Source: Stramenopiles sp. TOSAG23-3 (lineage: Eukaryota; Sar). Taken from it: a stretch of DNA of 17,661 bases. A program made the translations under genes and the position numbers. The DNA is taken from assembly GCA_900128585.1 (NCBI GenBank), contig LT642444.1, positions 1 through 17,661 on the forward strand, in the 5' to 3' direction. The notes under the pieces are model-generated. The model was given only the letters and a program-made list of their open reading frames with translations. It had not been told where the DNA came from and did not search any database. This document shows, piece after piece, positions 1 through 8,489 of this stretch; positions within the stretch are counted from its first letter, which is position 1; every line of letters begins with the position of its first letter.

Positions 1-1
1 G

Positions 2-220
2 CGCCACTTTGCCAACAAGGACGCGCTGGACAGGCACAAAAAGACGAAGGTGTTCAAAAAGCGGTTGAAAAAGCTACGAAAAAAAAAAAAAAAAAAAAAG
101 AAAGAAAAAAGAAAAAAAAGGAAGAAGAAAGAGAAAAAAGAAGAAGAAGGAAGAACGAAAAAAAAAAAAGAAAAAAAAAAAAAGAAGAAGAAGAAGAAGA
201 ACGAAAAAAAAAAGAAGTAA
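2..220 (+). CDS. BUD20: BUD20/ZNF593-like zinc-finger protein, 3' end only (partial)
   Basis: The frame enters from the left edge and stops at TAA 218-220. The first ~26 residues (RHFANKDALDRHKKTKVF, then KKRLKKLR) match the second half of the single C2H2/U1-type finger and the following basic KRLK motif of BUD20/ZNF593, a shuttling factor for pre-60S ribosome export. Two things are odd. The last zinc ligand, normally His in K-V-H-K, is Phe here (codon ttc, 53-55). The usual conserved tail after the finger is replaced by about 45 residues of almost pure Lys/Glu/Arg encoded by poly(A)/GAA repeats. The gene may carry a microsatellite-expanded tail, be decaying, or be frame-shifted by sequencing error in the ~20-nt A-run at 79-99. 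The identification rests on a short match, and the cysteine ligands lie outside the window. Confidence 0.5.
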   Translation, partial: RHFANKDALDRHKKTKVFKKRLKKLRKKKKKKKKEKRKKRKKKEKKEEEGRTKKKKEKKKKKKKKKNEKKKK

Positions 221-308
221 GAAGAAAAGAAGAAAAGAAGAAGAAAAAGAAAAGAAGAAGAAAAAAAAAAGAAGAAGAAGAAGAGAGAGAAGAAGAGGAG
301 GGGAAAAA
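79..308. repeat. Homopurine poly(A)/GAA tract
   Basis: About 230 bases of nearly uninterrupted purine on the + strand (A-runs, GAA and GAG repeats), broken only by single pyrimidines at 156, 202 and 218. The first part is also read as the Lys/Glu tail of the BUD20-like frame. Such mirror-symmetric purine tracts can form triplex DNA and often collect length errors in assemblies. Confidence 0.9.
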
Positions 309-774
309 AATATTATTTTTTATCCGTAATACCGTAGTGTAAAGAAGAAGTACGGTACTACTACTATTAAAAATACCTCTTTTTTTTTTCTTCTTCTTCT
401 TCTTTATTCTTATTAAAAACATTTTTAAAAAATAAAATAATAAATAATTTATGGTGTCTTCTTCCTCCTCCTCTTCTTCTTCTCCTACCTTCTTTTTTTT
501 CTTAGTAGTACCGTAGTAGAGGAGGAGAGAGGAGGAGTATTTTTTATATTTTTTTATTATTATTATTATTAAATAAATATAACAACTGTTTTTTTGTTTT
601 TATTACTTTTTTTTATTTTAAAACAAATAATCATCAAGAAGAATTGATTAAAAAGGAAAGGAAGCAGATTTTCATACTTTTGACGGCTTCTTATGGACTT
701 TACGGAACCGGTGTAGAGTTTTAAAAAACTGAGTGTTATCGTGTACTGAAAGCGACACCACCGAAGCGTTTAAG
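221..774. other. Spacer between the BUD20-like gene and GPN3
   Basis: No credible gene. It holds the end of the homopurine tract, pyrimidine-rich runs around 377-405 and 461-500, and AT-rich microsatellites. TACGGTA (or its complement) occurs at 330-336, 351-357 and 509-515. The copy at 351 with its following CTACTA and the copy at 509 with its preceding TAGTAG form a 13-bp inverted repeat. The last ~100 bases are presumably the GPN3 promoter and 5' leader; no TATA-like element stands out. Confidence 0.6.
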
Positions 775-1581
775 ATGACACGCTATGGACAGTTCATCAT
801 GGGCCCGGCGGGGGTTGGAAAGTCGACCTATTGTAAATTTATACAGACGCACGCGAGCGTGGTAAAACGCTCCGTTAGTATTATTAACTTAGACCCAGCT
901 GCCGAGAACTTTGGTTATGATGTGGCTGTGGACATTCGCGACTTAATTTCGGTGGAAGATGCGATGGAAGAGTGCAAGCTTGGGCCGAACGGGGGCCTGT
1001 TGTTTTGTATGGAGTACCTTGCCAATAACCTGGCCTGGTTGGAGAACGAACTAGAGCAGTTCGGGAGCGACTGTTACTTTTTGTTTGATTGCCCGGGGCA
1101 AATTGAATTGTTCAGCCACGTGCCGGTGATGAAACGAATTCTCCATTTCATTGGCCAGGCGTGCGACATCAAGATGTGTGGCGTGTATTTAATTGATGCA
1201 CTTTTTGCGGACGATGCGGCAAAGTTTTTGTCGGGGACCATGTGTGCCTTGTCCTCCATGGCGTCGTTGGAATTGCCGCACATTAATGTTATCACGAAGT
1301 GCGACCTAGTCCCTAAGGAACAGCTGGAGGCATTCTTGTACCCGGAGAAGAACATTTTGCTTGCGCTGTTGAACCAGAGCATGACGAACAGGTACGCTGG
1401 CCTGAACGAGGCAATAGCGAGCCTTATCGAGGAGTACAACATGGTAAGTTTTGTTGCGATGAACATAGAAGACGAGGAGAGTGTGGAGAACGTTTTTAGC
1501 CACTGTGACTTTGCCTTGCAATACGGGGAGGACTTGGAACCCAAGGAGCCGAAAGACATGGAGGCGGAGGAACGGGACTGA
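775..1581 (+). CDS. GPN3: GPN-loop GTPase 3
   Basis: A 268-residue GPN-loop GTPase, close to the usual GPN3 length. In eukaryotes GPN3 pairs with GPN1 and is needed for assembly and nuclear import of RNA polymerase II. Visible motifs: Walker A/G1 GPAGVGKST (residues 10-18) directly after the N-terminal MTRYGQ typical of GPN3; NLDPAAE (38-44); the diagnostic Gly-Pro-Asn loop (70-72); Walker B/G3 DCPGQIELF (105-113); G4 TKCDL (174-178). The C-terminus is acidic and Lys/Glu-rich. The frame is open upstream to 733, but only through a GTG; ATG 775 puts the P-loop where the family has it. A canonical AATAAA lies at 1683-1688, about 100 bases after the stop. It is convergent with PAM18. The GPN3 rather than GPN2 assignment rests on the N-terminus and length. 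Confidence 0.93.
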   Translation: MTRYGQFIMGPAGVGKSTYCKFIQTHASVVKRSVSIINLDPAAENFGYDVAVDIRDLISVEDAMEECKLGPNGGLLFCMEYLANNLAWLENELEQFGSDCYFLFDCPGQIELFSHVPVMKRILHFIGQACDIKMCGVYLIDALFADDAAKFLSGTMCALSSMASLELPHINVITKCDLVPKEQLEAFLYPEKNILLALLNQSMTNRYAGLNEAIASLIEEYNMVSFVAMNIEDEESVENVFSHCDFALQYGEDLEPKEPKDMEAEERD

Positions 1582-1892
1582 GCAGGAGTACAAGACCCCG
1601 TCTTGTATATTTTTAAGTGGGTGGTAGAAGTTAAGTGCGAACCAGGAAATATCTTCATCTTTTATAGACCATTTTTTGTGAGAATAAAATAACACTTTGT
1701 ACTTCGTACTCGTAACACTACATCGCCCTTTTTCATTACGTCTCGTATACGATATGAAATGATGATAATAGTACTTCGTAAAACAAATTATATAGTATAG
1801 TACTTCGTTATACGATATGAAATGATGATAATAGTACTTCGTAAAACAAATTATATAGTATAGTACTTCGTAAAAGGTAAACATTGTAACGA
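1582..1892. other. Convergent 3' spacer between GPN3 and PAM18
   Basis: AT-rich 3' region shared by two convergent genes. It carries the likely GPN3 polyadenylation signal (AATAAA 1683-1688) and the 63-bp tandem duplication listed separately. The 8-mer TACTTCGT occurs five times here. I see no coding gene. Confidence 0.7.
1746..1871. repeat. Two perfect tandem copies of a 63-bp unit
   Basis: Positions 1746-1808 are repeated without mismatch at 1809-1871. Each unit contains TACTTCGT twice and ends in TAGTATAGTACTTCGT. The perfect identity implies a recent duplication. Only two copies exist and there are no spacers, so it is not a CRISPR array. Confidence 0.95.
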
Positions 1893-2534
1893 TTATTCGC
1901 CGCCTCCAGAAGCACCACTTGATCCCAGCAGCATTTCTTTGGCTTCGTTAATCTTCGTTGCAACAAACGTCGACCCGCCCGTGTCCGGGTGGTTCAACAT
2001 AAGAACGCGCCGGTGTGCCTCCCGGATGCGCTCCTTTGACGCACTTTCGCGAACCCCTAGAATCAACGCCGCTTCCCTCTTCGTCATTTCTGGCTCAAAC
2101 GCCCCTTTGTAAAAATTCTTGCCCCCGCTCGATTCAGGGATATTCTGCTCCATTTTCGCATTCTTTTCAGACTTTGCAGCGGCCTGATCTGCAACCCAAC
2201 CGATGCCTAAAATAGCAGTTGCTGCCCCCATGCCATAGATCAAGAAATTCTCGCGCTGCGCCGTTACGTGGAAGGAGCGTGACAGCACTAACGTCGAGCC
2301 GCGGCTGTGGCCGTCCAACGCGACTAGAAACGGCGCGCCGGATATGAAGGCACCGTCTTCTTTCTCCTCCGACGCCGATCCGTGCACAAGAAACGATGTA
2401 CGCTGCGACGGGTTGTAGCACGCCCCAAACAAGGCACGCCGCGCGCAACGCACTGTGTTCTGCCGGGCCCGACCGTTCCCCAAGGCACGGCCCACGACCG
2501 CAGCACGCTGCGAGAACAGCTGTCTAAGTGCCAT
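1893..2534 (-). CDS. PAM18: Mitochondrial import motor J-protein PAM18/TIM14
   Basis: A 213-residue membrane-anchored J-protein (TIM14; DNAJC19 in animals). In the PAM motor at the TIM23 channel it stimulates the ATPase of mitochondrial Hsp70. The N-terminus is rich in Arg/Ala with no acidic residue in the first ~55, as in a matrix-targeting presequence. One membrane span is visible at about 97-115 (FLIYGMGAATAILGIGW). The PAM18-type J domain follows, starting MTKREAALILGV (150-161), with the essential HPD triplet at 182-184 inside LNHPDTGGS and then KINEAKEMLLG. Family members usually have a much shorter region before the span, so the ~95-residue N-terminal part is long. The short C-terminus is Gly/Ser-rich. 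A PAM16 identity is excluded because HPD is intact. Confidence 0.92.
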   Translation of the reverse strand: MALRQLFSQRAAVVGRALGNGRARQNTVRCARRALFGACYNPSQRTSFLVHGSASEEKEDGAFISGAPFLVALDGHSRGSTLVLSRSFHVTAQRENFLIYGMGAATAILGIGWVADQAAAKSEKNAKMEQNIPESSGGKNFYKGAFEPEMTKREAALILGVRESASKERIREAHRRVLMLNHPDTGGSTFVATKINEAKEMLLGSSGASGGGE

Positions 2535-2800
2535 TCCTCAGTCGAATCACTTCTCGTGTTCTACTTTAACTTTTGGTAAAACAAAGAAGGAAAGAACAAA
2601 GTACACTAGAGTGATTATGTGCGTACAGAAGAGTGAAAGCATTCAGTAAATGGCTATTAAGTATATACATATTGTTCTGTCTTCTCTATAGTATTTATTT
2701 ATTATTATACACCACATTCACAATCCTTTCTTTCTTTTTCGCTTATTTTATTATTAATAATAAATACTCTTTTGGTTGTGGGTTGTTGGTTGTTGTACTT

Positions 2801-2850
2801 TCTTCTTCTTTCTTCTTCTTTCTTCTTCTTTCTTCTTCTTTCTTCTTCTT
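2801..2850. repeat. Decamer microsatellite (TCTTCTTCTT)x5
   Basis: Five exact head-to-tail copies of the 10-bp unit TCTTCTTCTT. A complementary GAA run lies about 75-90 bases downstream (2924-2942), so the two could pair as an imperfect foldback. Confidence 0.95.
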
Positions 2851-3432
2851 ATTTTTTTTAATTTTATAATTTTTTATTATATGGCCTATTAATAATAATA
2901 ACGAATGGAGGAAGGAGCTCACAAGAAGAAGAAGAAGAAGAAAGAAGCAACAAGACAACAAGGTGTGGCATATTGCATGTGGCATTTATTAAATCCATCG
3001 CACCCACATTATTTAATACTTCGTATCATCAAAAGCTATCATCGGTCCGTCCATCCAAATTGAAAAAAATGTACAATATTTATAATTAAATTATTTCTTC
3101 TTCTTCTTCTTCCTCTTTTCTTTTCTTCCTTCTTCCTGTTTTACGAGGAGCGAGGAGTCTATATAAATAAATAATGATTCTTCCTATAATAAAGATAGAA
3201 GCTAGAACGACTAACTACAATTATTTATAATTACTTATAAATACTATTCGATATTTTTTTATATTAAATAATAAGAAGAAGCAAAGAAGTGCAAAAAATA
3301 AGAAGGAAATCTTTTTTTTTAATTATATACTTAATTGATTATATTGTATATACTTTTTTATTATTTGATAGAAGAAACAAATGTTGATTTTACTAATTTC
3401 TAAGGAAAACAATTATAGTCTACACAGCACTG

Positions 3433-3484
3433 CTGTATAAAATAATAATAATAATAATAATTTTTATTATTGTATTTTATACAG
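3433..3484. repeat. Inverted repeat / hairpin
   Basis: CTGTATAAAATA (3433-3444) is followed, after an AAT/ATT-rich loop, by its exact complement TATTTTATACAG (3473-3484). The inner ATAAT and ATTAT runs can extend the stem. It lies about 230 bases upstream of the NFS1 start, in the PAM18/NFS1 divergent spacer. Confidence 0.8.
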
Positions 3485-3716
3485 TAATAATAATAGTAAT
3501 ATTTTTTATTATTATTATTTATTTATTATTATTATGAATTAGTATTAATTGAAGTAAAGATATTAAAAGACGAGTATGTTGACACGATAAGAATATTGTC
3601 AAAGAAGTAAATGAGCTTGTCCAATTTACAAAACATCCAAAAATCATTCACAACACGCTCACAAGGAAGCAAAATATTCTTACGTTAAACAAGTTTACAA
3701 TTCAAACAACGATACA

Positions 3717-5153
3717 ATGATGATGCGGAAGTTTGCAGGGGGGGCACGATCGGTGCTCTCGGCCACGGGGCATATCTGCCGTCGGGCGTTTGCGGCCGGT
3801 GCGGACGCTTCTGCGACCCCCCACGCGTCCTTGTCCCATGAGCAGATGGAACAGGACAAGCGGTACCAGGCGACAAACGATATCATATCATTTGATGACA
3901 AGTACACATCGGAGTACGACATCAAAGACGGTTTTCTGCCAGGGGTGGCGTCTTACTTGGACAACCAGGCGACTACGCCGACGGACCCCCGTGTCCTGGA
4001 CGCCATGATACCTATGTACAGCCAACGCTTCGGAAACCCCCACAGTCGCACCCACGAGTACGGCTGGGATGCGGAGCAGAGCGTTGAGACAGCCCGTGCC
4101 CACGTTGCGTCGGTCATCGGCGCAGACCCGAAGGAAATCATCTTCACGTCCGGCGCGACGGAGTCCAACAACATGTCGGTCAAAGGCGTTGCTCGGTTTT
4201 ACGGCGACCGAAAGAAGCACATCATCACCAGCCAAACGGAGCACAAGTGCGTCTTGGACTCTTGCCGGCAACTTGAAACGGAAGGGTTCGAAGTCACGTA
4301 CCTTCCGGTGAAAACGAACGGTTTGATCGATCTTCAAGATTTAGAGAATGCGTTTCGACCCGATACTAGTTTGGTAAGCATTATGGGGGTCCACAACGAG
4401 ATTGGCGTCGTGCAACCCTTGAAGGAGATTGGAGAAATGTGCCGTTCACGAAAGGTGTTCTTTCATACCGACGCGGCGCAAATGTTTGGAAAAATGCCCA
4501 TGGACGTAGACGACATGAAAATCGATTTGATGTCCATTAGTGGCCACAAAATTTACGGCCCGAAAGGCATCGGGGCGTTGTACGTGCGCCGGCGCCCTCG
4601 CGTTCGAATGGACCCTATCATGAGTGGTGGCGGCCAAGAAAGGGGGCTGCGCAGTGGCACTCTGGCGCCTCCCCTCTGTGTTGGGCTTGGGAAGGCCTGC
4701 GAAATCGCAAAGAACGACATGGAGAACGATTTTAAGTGGATATCCTACTTGTCAGAAAAGTTGTACAATGGAATCACCTCTCAGGTCGACGAAGTCATCC
4801 TGAACGGTGACAAAGAACACCGCTACCCGGGCAACCTGAACTTGTCGTTTGCGTACGTCGAGGGCGAGAGTATGCTGATGGCGATCAAGAACATTGCTGT
4901 CTCCAGTGGTAGCGCGTGCACCAGCGCGTCGCTAGAGCCTAGCTATGTGCTGCGCGCAATCGGCGTCGAAGAGGATCTTGCGCACACCTCGATTCGTTTT
5001 GGTATTGGCCGTTTCACCACGGAAGAGGAAATTGATTTCGCGGTAGACTTGTGTGTCAAGCACGTGAACCGGTTGCGAGAAATGAGCCCGTTGTGGGAAA
5101 TGGTGCAGGAAGGCGTCGACTTGAAGAGCATACAGTGGACCCAGGAGCATTAA
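3717..5153 (+). CDS. NFS1: Mitochondrial cysteine desulfurase
   Basis: A 478-residue class V PLP enzyme of the IscS/NFS1 family. It converts cysteine to alanine and passes persulfide sulfur to the ISCU scaffold for Fe-S assembly and to tRNA thiolation. Residues 1-35 are a basic, Ala-rich mitochondrial presequence. The catalytic core begins [15 protein letters not shown] (79-93). Seen: GATESNN (146-152), PLP-stacking His176 in SQTEHK, internal-aldimine Lys278 in [22 protein letters not shown] (304-315), and persulfide Cys401 in [10 protein letters not shown] on the flexible loop. The C-terminus [17 protein letters not shown] (458-474) is the frataxin/ISCU-contacting tail of mitochondrial-type enzymes. 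Three Met codons open the frame; the first is taken. An ATTAAA lies at 5175-5180. Nothing is missing or broken. Confidence 0.97.
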   Translation: MMMRKFAGGARSVLSATGHICRRAFAAGADASATPHASLSHEQMEQDKRYQATNDIISFDDKYTSEYDIKDGFLPGVASYLDNQATTPTDPRVLDAMIPMYSQRFGNPHSRTHEYGWDAEQSVETARAHVASVIGADPKEIIFTSGATESNNMSVKGVARFYGDRKKHIITSQTEHKCVLDSCRQLETEGFEVTYLPVKTNGLIDLQDLENAFRPDTSLVSIMGVHNEIGVVQPLKEIGEMCRSRKVFFHTDAAQMFGKMPMDVDDMKIDLMSISGHKIYGPKGIGALYVRRRPRVRMDPIMSGGGQERGLRSGTLAPPLCVGLGKACEIAKNDMENDFKWISYLSEKLYNGITSQVDEVILNGDKEHRYPGNLNLSFAYVEGESMLMAIKNIAVSSGSACTSASLEPSYVLRAIGVEEDLAHTSIRFGIGRFTTEEEIDFAVDLCVKHVNRLREMSPLWEMVQEGVDLKSIQWTQEH

Positions 5154-5335
5154 ATTTTGAAGCGCACACAAATTATTAAAGTAACGCTAAGAATTGGGAG
5201 AGGTGGCGAGAGATGGATGGCTGTCGATGTTCACAATACACACTAATACGTTCACCGTTTAGGATAAAAAATGCAAAAGTAACTTTTTTTATTTTTTATA
5301 TTTCTCCACTTAAGCGCACACATGGCTGCGCTCTT

Positions 5336-8107
5336 TCAGGCCTTCTGGGCCTGCCGTTTTCTTGCCTGTTTCATGCGCACTTTACGCTGCAGAGACTTCA
5401 CCAGGTCCAACTCTTTCTGGTGGTGCTCCACCAATCGGAAAAGCATGAGAGACTTTCGCGTGATCATCCCGCAGACATTCCCGTTCCTAGCAACCACCAC
5501 CATGTGCCGCAGACCCAATTTGCGAAATATATCGTAGGCCCGCGCCACGGTTGTATGGGGGAAAACAGTGATCGGGGACCGGTCTGCGTATTTCATGACG
5601 TTGACCGTCCGTTTGTCGGCGCCGCAGAGTAGATCTTTGGACAATTCGGGGCGTTCTAGCTCTTTTAATATGCGGAACAAGTCAACCCGCGTCAGTAAAC
5701 CCTGTAATTGAGGTGAGTGGGGTTCCTTTACAACGGGGAAGGCGTTGTGTGTGACTTTCCCCGACTCTATGCGAGACGCCAAGTACTTCAGCTCGCCAAT
5801 GTGGCTTTTCTCGTGCAGTACAACAGCACGGTCCTTTACAATGTCGCGAACACGAGAGACGTACATGATTGGAGCCGGCGTAGCGTTTAAAAATGGAATG
5901 TTCATGAGCGGAATCAACCCATGGTAAAGCCCGTGGTTGAAGAGGTTTCCAATAAGCATAGAGCATACGCACGTAATGCCCACGGGGGCTATCATGCCGG
6001 CGTCTGCGGTCAACTCCAGAATTACCGTTGCAAGCATGAGCGTTATGCGACCGCTTCCGCCCATAAACGCTGCCATCCCTACCACGGCAAATGTACCCGG
6101 GTCGGGCATGCTGCAGTCTCGTATCATCCACCGGTAAATGGTAGACCAGAAGTACACGTCCGATGGGTCGCCTGTGATCGATTGGTAGTCGGTGCAGTAC
6201 ATCTTCTTCACATCGAGGGCGACTAGGCCCGTTAGGCGCCCGTAACTCCCTCCAATCAAGAGCATCGGGACAACCAGGCCGGCGGGCACGCTTGTGCCAG
6301 CCGTTAGGGCCGCCAACACGAAATACACCCCAAAAAATATAAAGAGCGTGCTCTTTGAGATCATGTGCGGAAAACCACGTTGCATGAGCACCTTGACGCC
6401 TTTCACCCCCCCATTGAGCCAAAGCATTGCCATGTCGTTGTATTCGTGGTCCTTGTTACAGTTGTAGGAGTGGTTGTAATGAAGGACCGTGAACTCACTC
6501 AATCTATCAAGCATGACCACGTCATGCTCGGGGTCATTGTGAGAGCTTTCCACTCGGTACGCTTTCAGCTTTTCCAACAAATCAAAAGCAGTCCCGTTCG
6601 TTTTCTGCGAATAGCTGATGGATTCTTCTATGATCTGCGTGATGTAATCGTGGGAGACTGTGCCATGGCTTATTTGGTAAATGTCGGACGGCGCCAAACA
6701 GCCAGCACTGTCCTTTAGGACCAAGTTCCGCGATGCGAACTTGCACTCTGCCACCTTCGGAAGAAAGACCACCGCAGTCCCAGTCGCCAACGTCAACAAC
6801 GCCACCTCTATGACACGTTTCCATGCACTTTTGTTGACATGAGTGGTCCGAAAGCGGTTGCATCGTTCCACGATGTAATTAAACAAGGCACCGATCAACC
6901 CCCCAATGACAGCCACGACAATATAAAATATCATGTTGATGGGGCTGTCCAGGTTGCAGAAGAAGCCCGTCGTTTGTTGGAATTTGCTCAACGCAGCATC
7001 CTCCCCGGTGGTCTTCACGCCAATTGTCCACTGGCACCAGTAGGCTGCCAAGCAAGCAAAAAATGTAAATTCCAAATGTTTCGTAGTGAAAAACGAGGCA
7101 GCCTCCTCGACAACGAAGAGAGTCCCGGCCAGCGGCGCCCGGAATGCAGTGCAAATTCCGCACGCAGCCCCAGTCGCCAGAAAGTCCCGTTGCTCGCCCA
7201 TGGTAGCATGCATGGAGTGGCCAGGTGACAGTTTTCGCTCGATGGCTTGAACCACTTTCGCTGTCCACATGGCGACCAGCGCCGAAATGTGGATGATTGG
7301 GCCTTCTGGGCCAATGGCCAGCCCAGACGGTATAGAGGCAACCATCCCTACTATCTTTGCGGACATGGTTTCCAACGAAATGAAACTCGTGCTTTTTCCC
7401 GTCAGCGGGGATTTCCCGCCAAGTGGATCGACACCGTTCAAGTACGCAATAAGCCCCGGTATCCCACTGGAAGCTGCCGCGGGCTCAAACAGTACAACGA
7501 AGGTTGCTACCAGCGTCATTCCCAAGCTGCTACCTACCCATATCAGCCACGCTCCGGACACGTTGTCGTTCGCCAAGGCGTATCCCGTATGCTTCACCCG
7601 AGTCTTTTCAATGAAACCACACAGCTGCAGTATAAGGGTGATCAGCAACGACACCGTAACCCCAATGGTGGCGTACAACAGCCACAAAAACGCGCGCCGT
7701 CGGCCCCACTTTTTCTTTGTCATTCGCATGTACCAACGCTCCTCCTCTACCGTATCGGGGGTAATGTAACTAGTGCTCTCAAAGCTCATATATTTGTCCA
7801 GGTCGTGCGGTTTGCTGCCCCCGACCATGCGCCCGCCGATTTGGGTCTCTCGCATGTACGGGCTTCGGTGGAAGTGCAGCCCCGTGATTTTTTCCATGAT
7901 TTCCTCGGCATCTTCAATCCTGGATTCGATTTGCTCCACTTCCAATGAAACCTTCTGTGCTAAATTTTCAGAGTAAGGCACCACCTTGCTGGATGACGAC
8001 ACTTTCCGTTCCTCCAACAGTTTTTCGGCTGCTTCATGGGCATCTGCATCCTTGTGATCATCCCAGGCCCTCAGCTTTGACAGATCTTCCTCGTCGCCAT
8101 TCTTCAT
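5336..8107 (-). CDS. CLC-family anion/proton antiporter, CLC-6/7-like
   Basis: A 923-residue CLC protein. Layout: cytosolic N-terminus (1-135), membrane domain (~137-745), two CBS domains (~750-810 and ~835-890) and a basic C-terminal tail. The anion-binding segment reads SSGIPG (213-218) instead of GSGIPE. The gating-glutamate motif is GPEGP (266-270; GKEGP is usual), with Glu268 present. The proton glutamate is present as the second Glu of VVEEAAS (Glu335). Having both acidic residues predicts 2Cl-/H+ (or nitrate/H+) exchange rather than a channel. The third filter segment is AGLVVPMLLIGGSYGR (609-624). The YND motif near 556 and the LNG after the first filter segment point to the lysosomal/endosomal CLC-6/7 branch. 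The luminal stretch 455-555 is ~70 residues longer than in CLC-7 and holds sequons NGT (504) and NHS (545). Convergent with NFS1. Confidence 0.95.
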   Translation of the reverse strand: MKNGDEEDLSKLRAWDDHKDADAHEAAEKLLEERKVSSSSKVVPYSENLAQKVSLEVEQIESRIEDAEEIMEKITGLHFHRSPYMRETQIGGRMVGGSKPHDLDKYMSFESTSYITPDTVEEERWYMRMTKKKWGRRRAFLWLLYATIGVTVSLLITLILQLCGFIEKTRVKHTGYALANDNVSGAWLIWVGSSLGMTLVATFVVLFEPAAASSGIPGLIAYLNGVDPLGGKSPLTGKSTSFISLETMSAKIVGMVASIPSGLAIGPEGPIIHISALVAMWTAKVVQAIERKLSPGHSMHATMGEQRDFLATGAACGICTAFRAPLAGTLFVVEEAASFFTTKHLEFTFFACLAAYWCQWTIGVKTTGEDAALSKFQQTTGFFCNLDSPINMIFYIVVAVIGGLIGALFNYIVERCNRFRTTHVNKSAWKRVIEVALLTLATGTAVVFLPKVAECKFASRNLVLKDSAGCLAPSDIYQISHGTVSHDYITQIIEESISYSQKTNGTAFDLLEKLKAYRVESSHNDPEHDVVMLDRLSEFTVLHYNHSYNCNKDHEYNDMAMLWLNGGVKGVKVLMQRGFPHMISKSTLFIFFGVYFVLAALTAGTSVPAGLVVPMLLIGGSYGRLTGLVALDVKKMYCTDYQSITGDPSDVYFWSTIYRWMIRDCSMPDPGTFAVVGMAAFMGGSGRITLMLATVILELTADAGMIAPVGITCVCSMLIGNLFNHGLYHGLIPLMNIPFLNATPAPIMYVSRVRDIVKDRAVVLHEKSHIGELKYLASRIESGKVTHNAFPVVKEPHSPQLQGLLTRVDLFRILKELERPELSKDLLCGADKRTVNVMKYADRSPITVFPHTTVARAYDIFRKLGLRHMVVVARNGNVCGMITRKSLMLFRLVEHHQKELDLVKSLQRKVRMKQARKRQAQKA

Positions 8108-8489
8108 GATGATGGATTCTATGGGCTATATGTAAAGGCAATGTATTCGTCACAAAACCAACGTATAAGAAACCAACGTTGGCACACAAAACAGCAGAAT
8201 TGCATACACTCCTCAGAGACATGTCCTCCCCTATCAGTAGACTTCCATGCTTTCCTGTTTCCTTCATTTGTAATGTAAACTTCAGTTACTTCTCATAACA
8301 AATGGCCTCGTCTGCTGCTTTTTTTTTTGTATTTCGTTGAGAATCTCGGTGATGTGATACGTATTTATTCCAATTGTTGTTTTCGTAACACATAGGATTT
8401 AGATGATCGAAAGGAAGAATTTTAAATTAATTAGTCAAGGGGAACGAACTTGTTTTTCCTTGCGACGGACGTGGCAACAGTTGAGAACC
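8108..8489. other. Divergent spacer between the CLC gene and DPM2
   Basis: Promoter region for two divergent genes. AAACCAACGT occurs at 8155-8164 and again at 8170-8179. The second copy runs into a perfect 10-bp palindrome, CCAACGTTGG (8173-8182). A T-run lies at 8321-8329. The stretch 8403-8489 is open in frame with DPM2 and could be an N-terminal extension. Confidence 0.55.
8173..8182. promoter_or_regulatory. Palindrome CCAACGTTGG in the CLC/DPM2 divergent spacer
   Basis: A perfect 10-bp palindrome about 65-75 bases upstream of the CLC start, overlapping the second of two AAACCAACGT direct repeats set 15 bases apart. The near match CCAACGTTGC recurs at 10758-10767 in the other large divergent spacer. 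A role as a factor-binding site is inference only. Confidence 0.3.

Larger units (their letters stand above)
2535..3716. other. AT-rich divergent spacer between PAM18 and NFS1
   Basis: About 1.2 kb with no credible gene; open frames here are translated TTC/ATT repeats rich in Phe, Ser, Leu or Lys. It contains a decamer tandem array (2801-2850), a GAA tract on the same strand near 2924-2942 complementary to it, (TTC)n near 3091-3112, an ATT/AAT-rich block at 3440-3535 and a long hairpin (3433-3484). Both genes must take their promoters from this stretch; I cannot point to a core element. Confidence 0.6.

Noticed and set aside
54-422. Minus-strand Phe/Ser/Leu-rich open frame
   Set aside because: It is the translation of the homopurine/homopyrimidine microsatellite and has no family-like sequence.
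733-774. GTG-initiated N-terminal extension of GPN3
   Set aside because: GTG starts are not expected here, and ATG 775 gives the normal GPN3 N-terminus with the P-loop at residue 10.
1074-1658. 194-codon minus frame opposite GPN3
   Set aside because: It lies antisense to a firmly identified gene and shows no recognisable protein features.
1746-1871. CRISPR-like array
   Set aside because: There are only two directly adjacent copies without spacers, in a eukaryotic gene context.
1306-1884. Minus-strand open frame opposite GPN3 with a duplicated YYIICFTKYYYHHFISY peptide
   Set aside because: The repeated peptide is just the 63-bp tandem duplication in translation; the rest is antisense to GPN3.
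2633-2985. Two hydrophobic or Lys-rich small open frames in the PAM18/NFS1 spacer
   Set aside because: Both are translations of TTC/ATT repeats with extreme composition.
7247-7948. 233-codon plus-strand frame opposite the CLC gene
   Set aside because: It is an antisense frame over conserved CLC coding sequence, with no independent motif.
8403-8489. 29-residue upstream extension of DPM2
   Set aside because: Not excluded, but the ATG at 8490 has a better context and matches the DPM2 N-terminus; the extension shows no family-like sequence.
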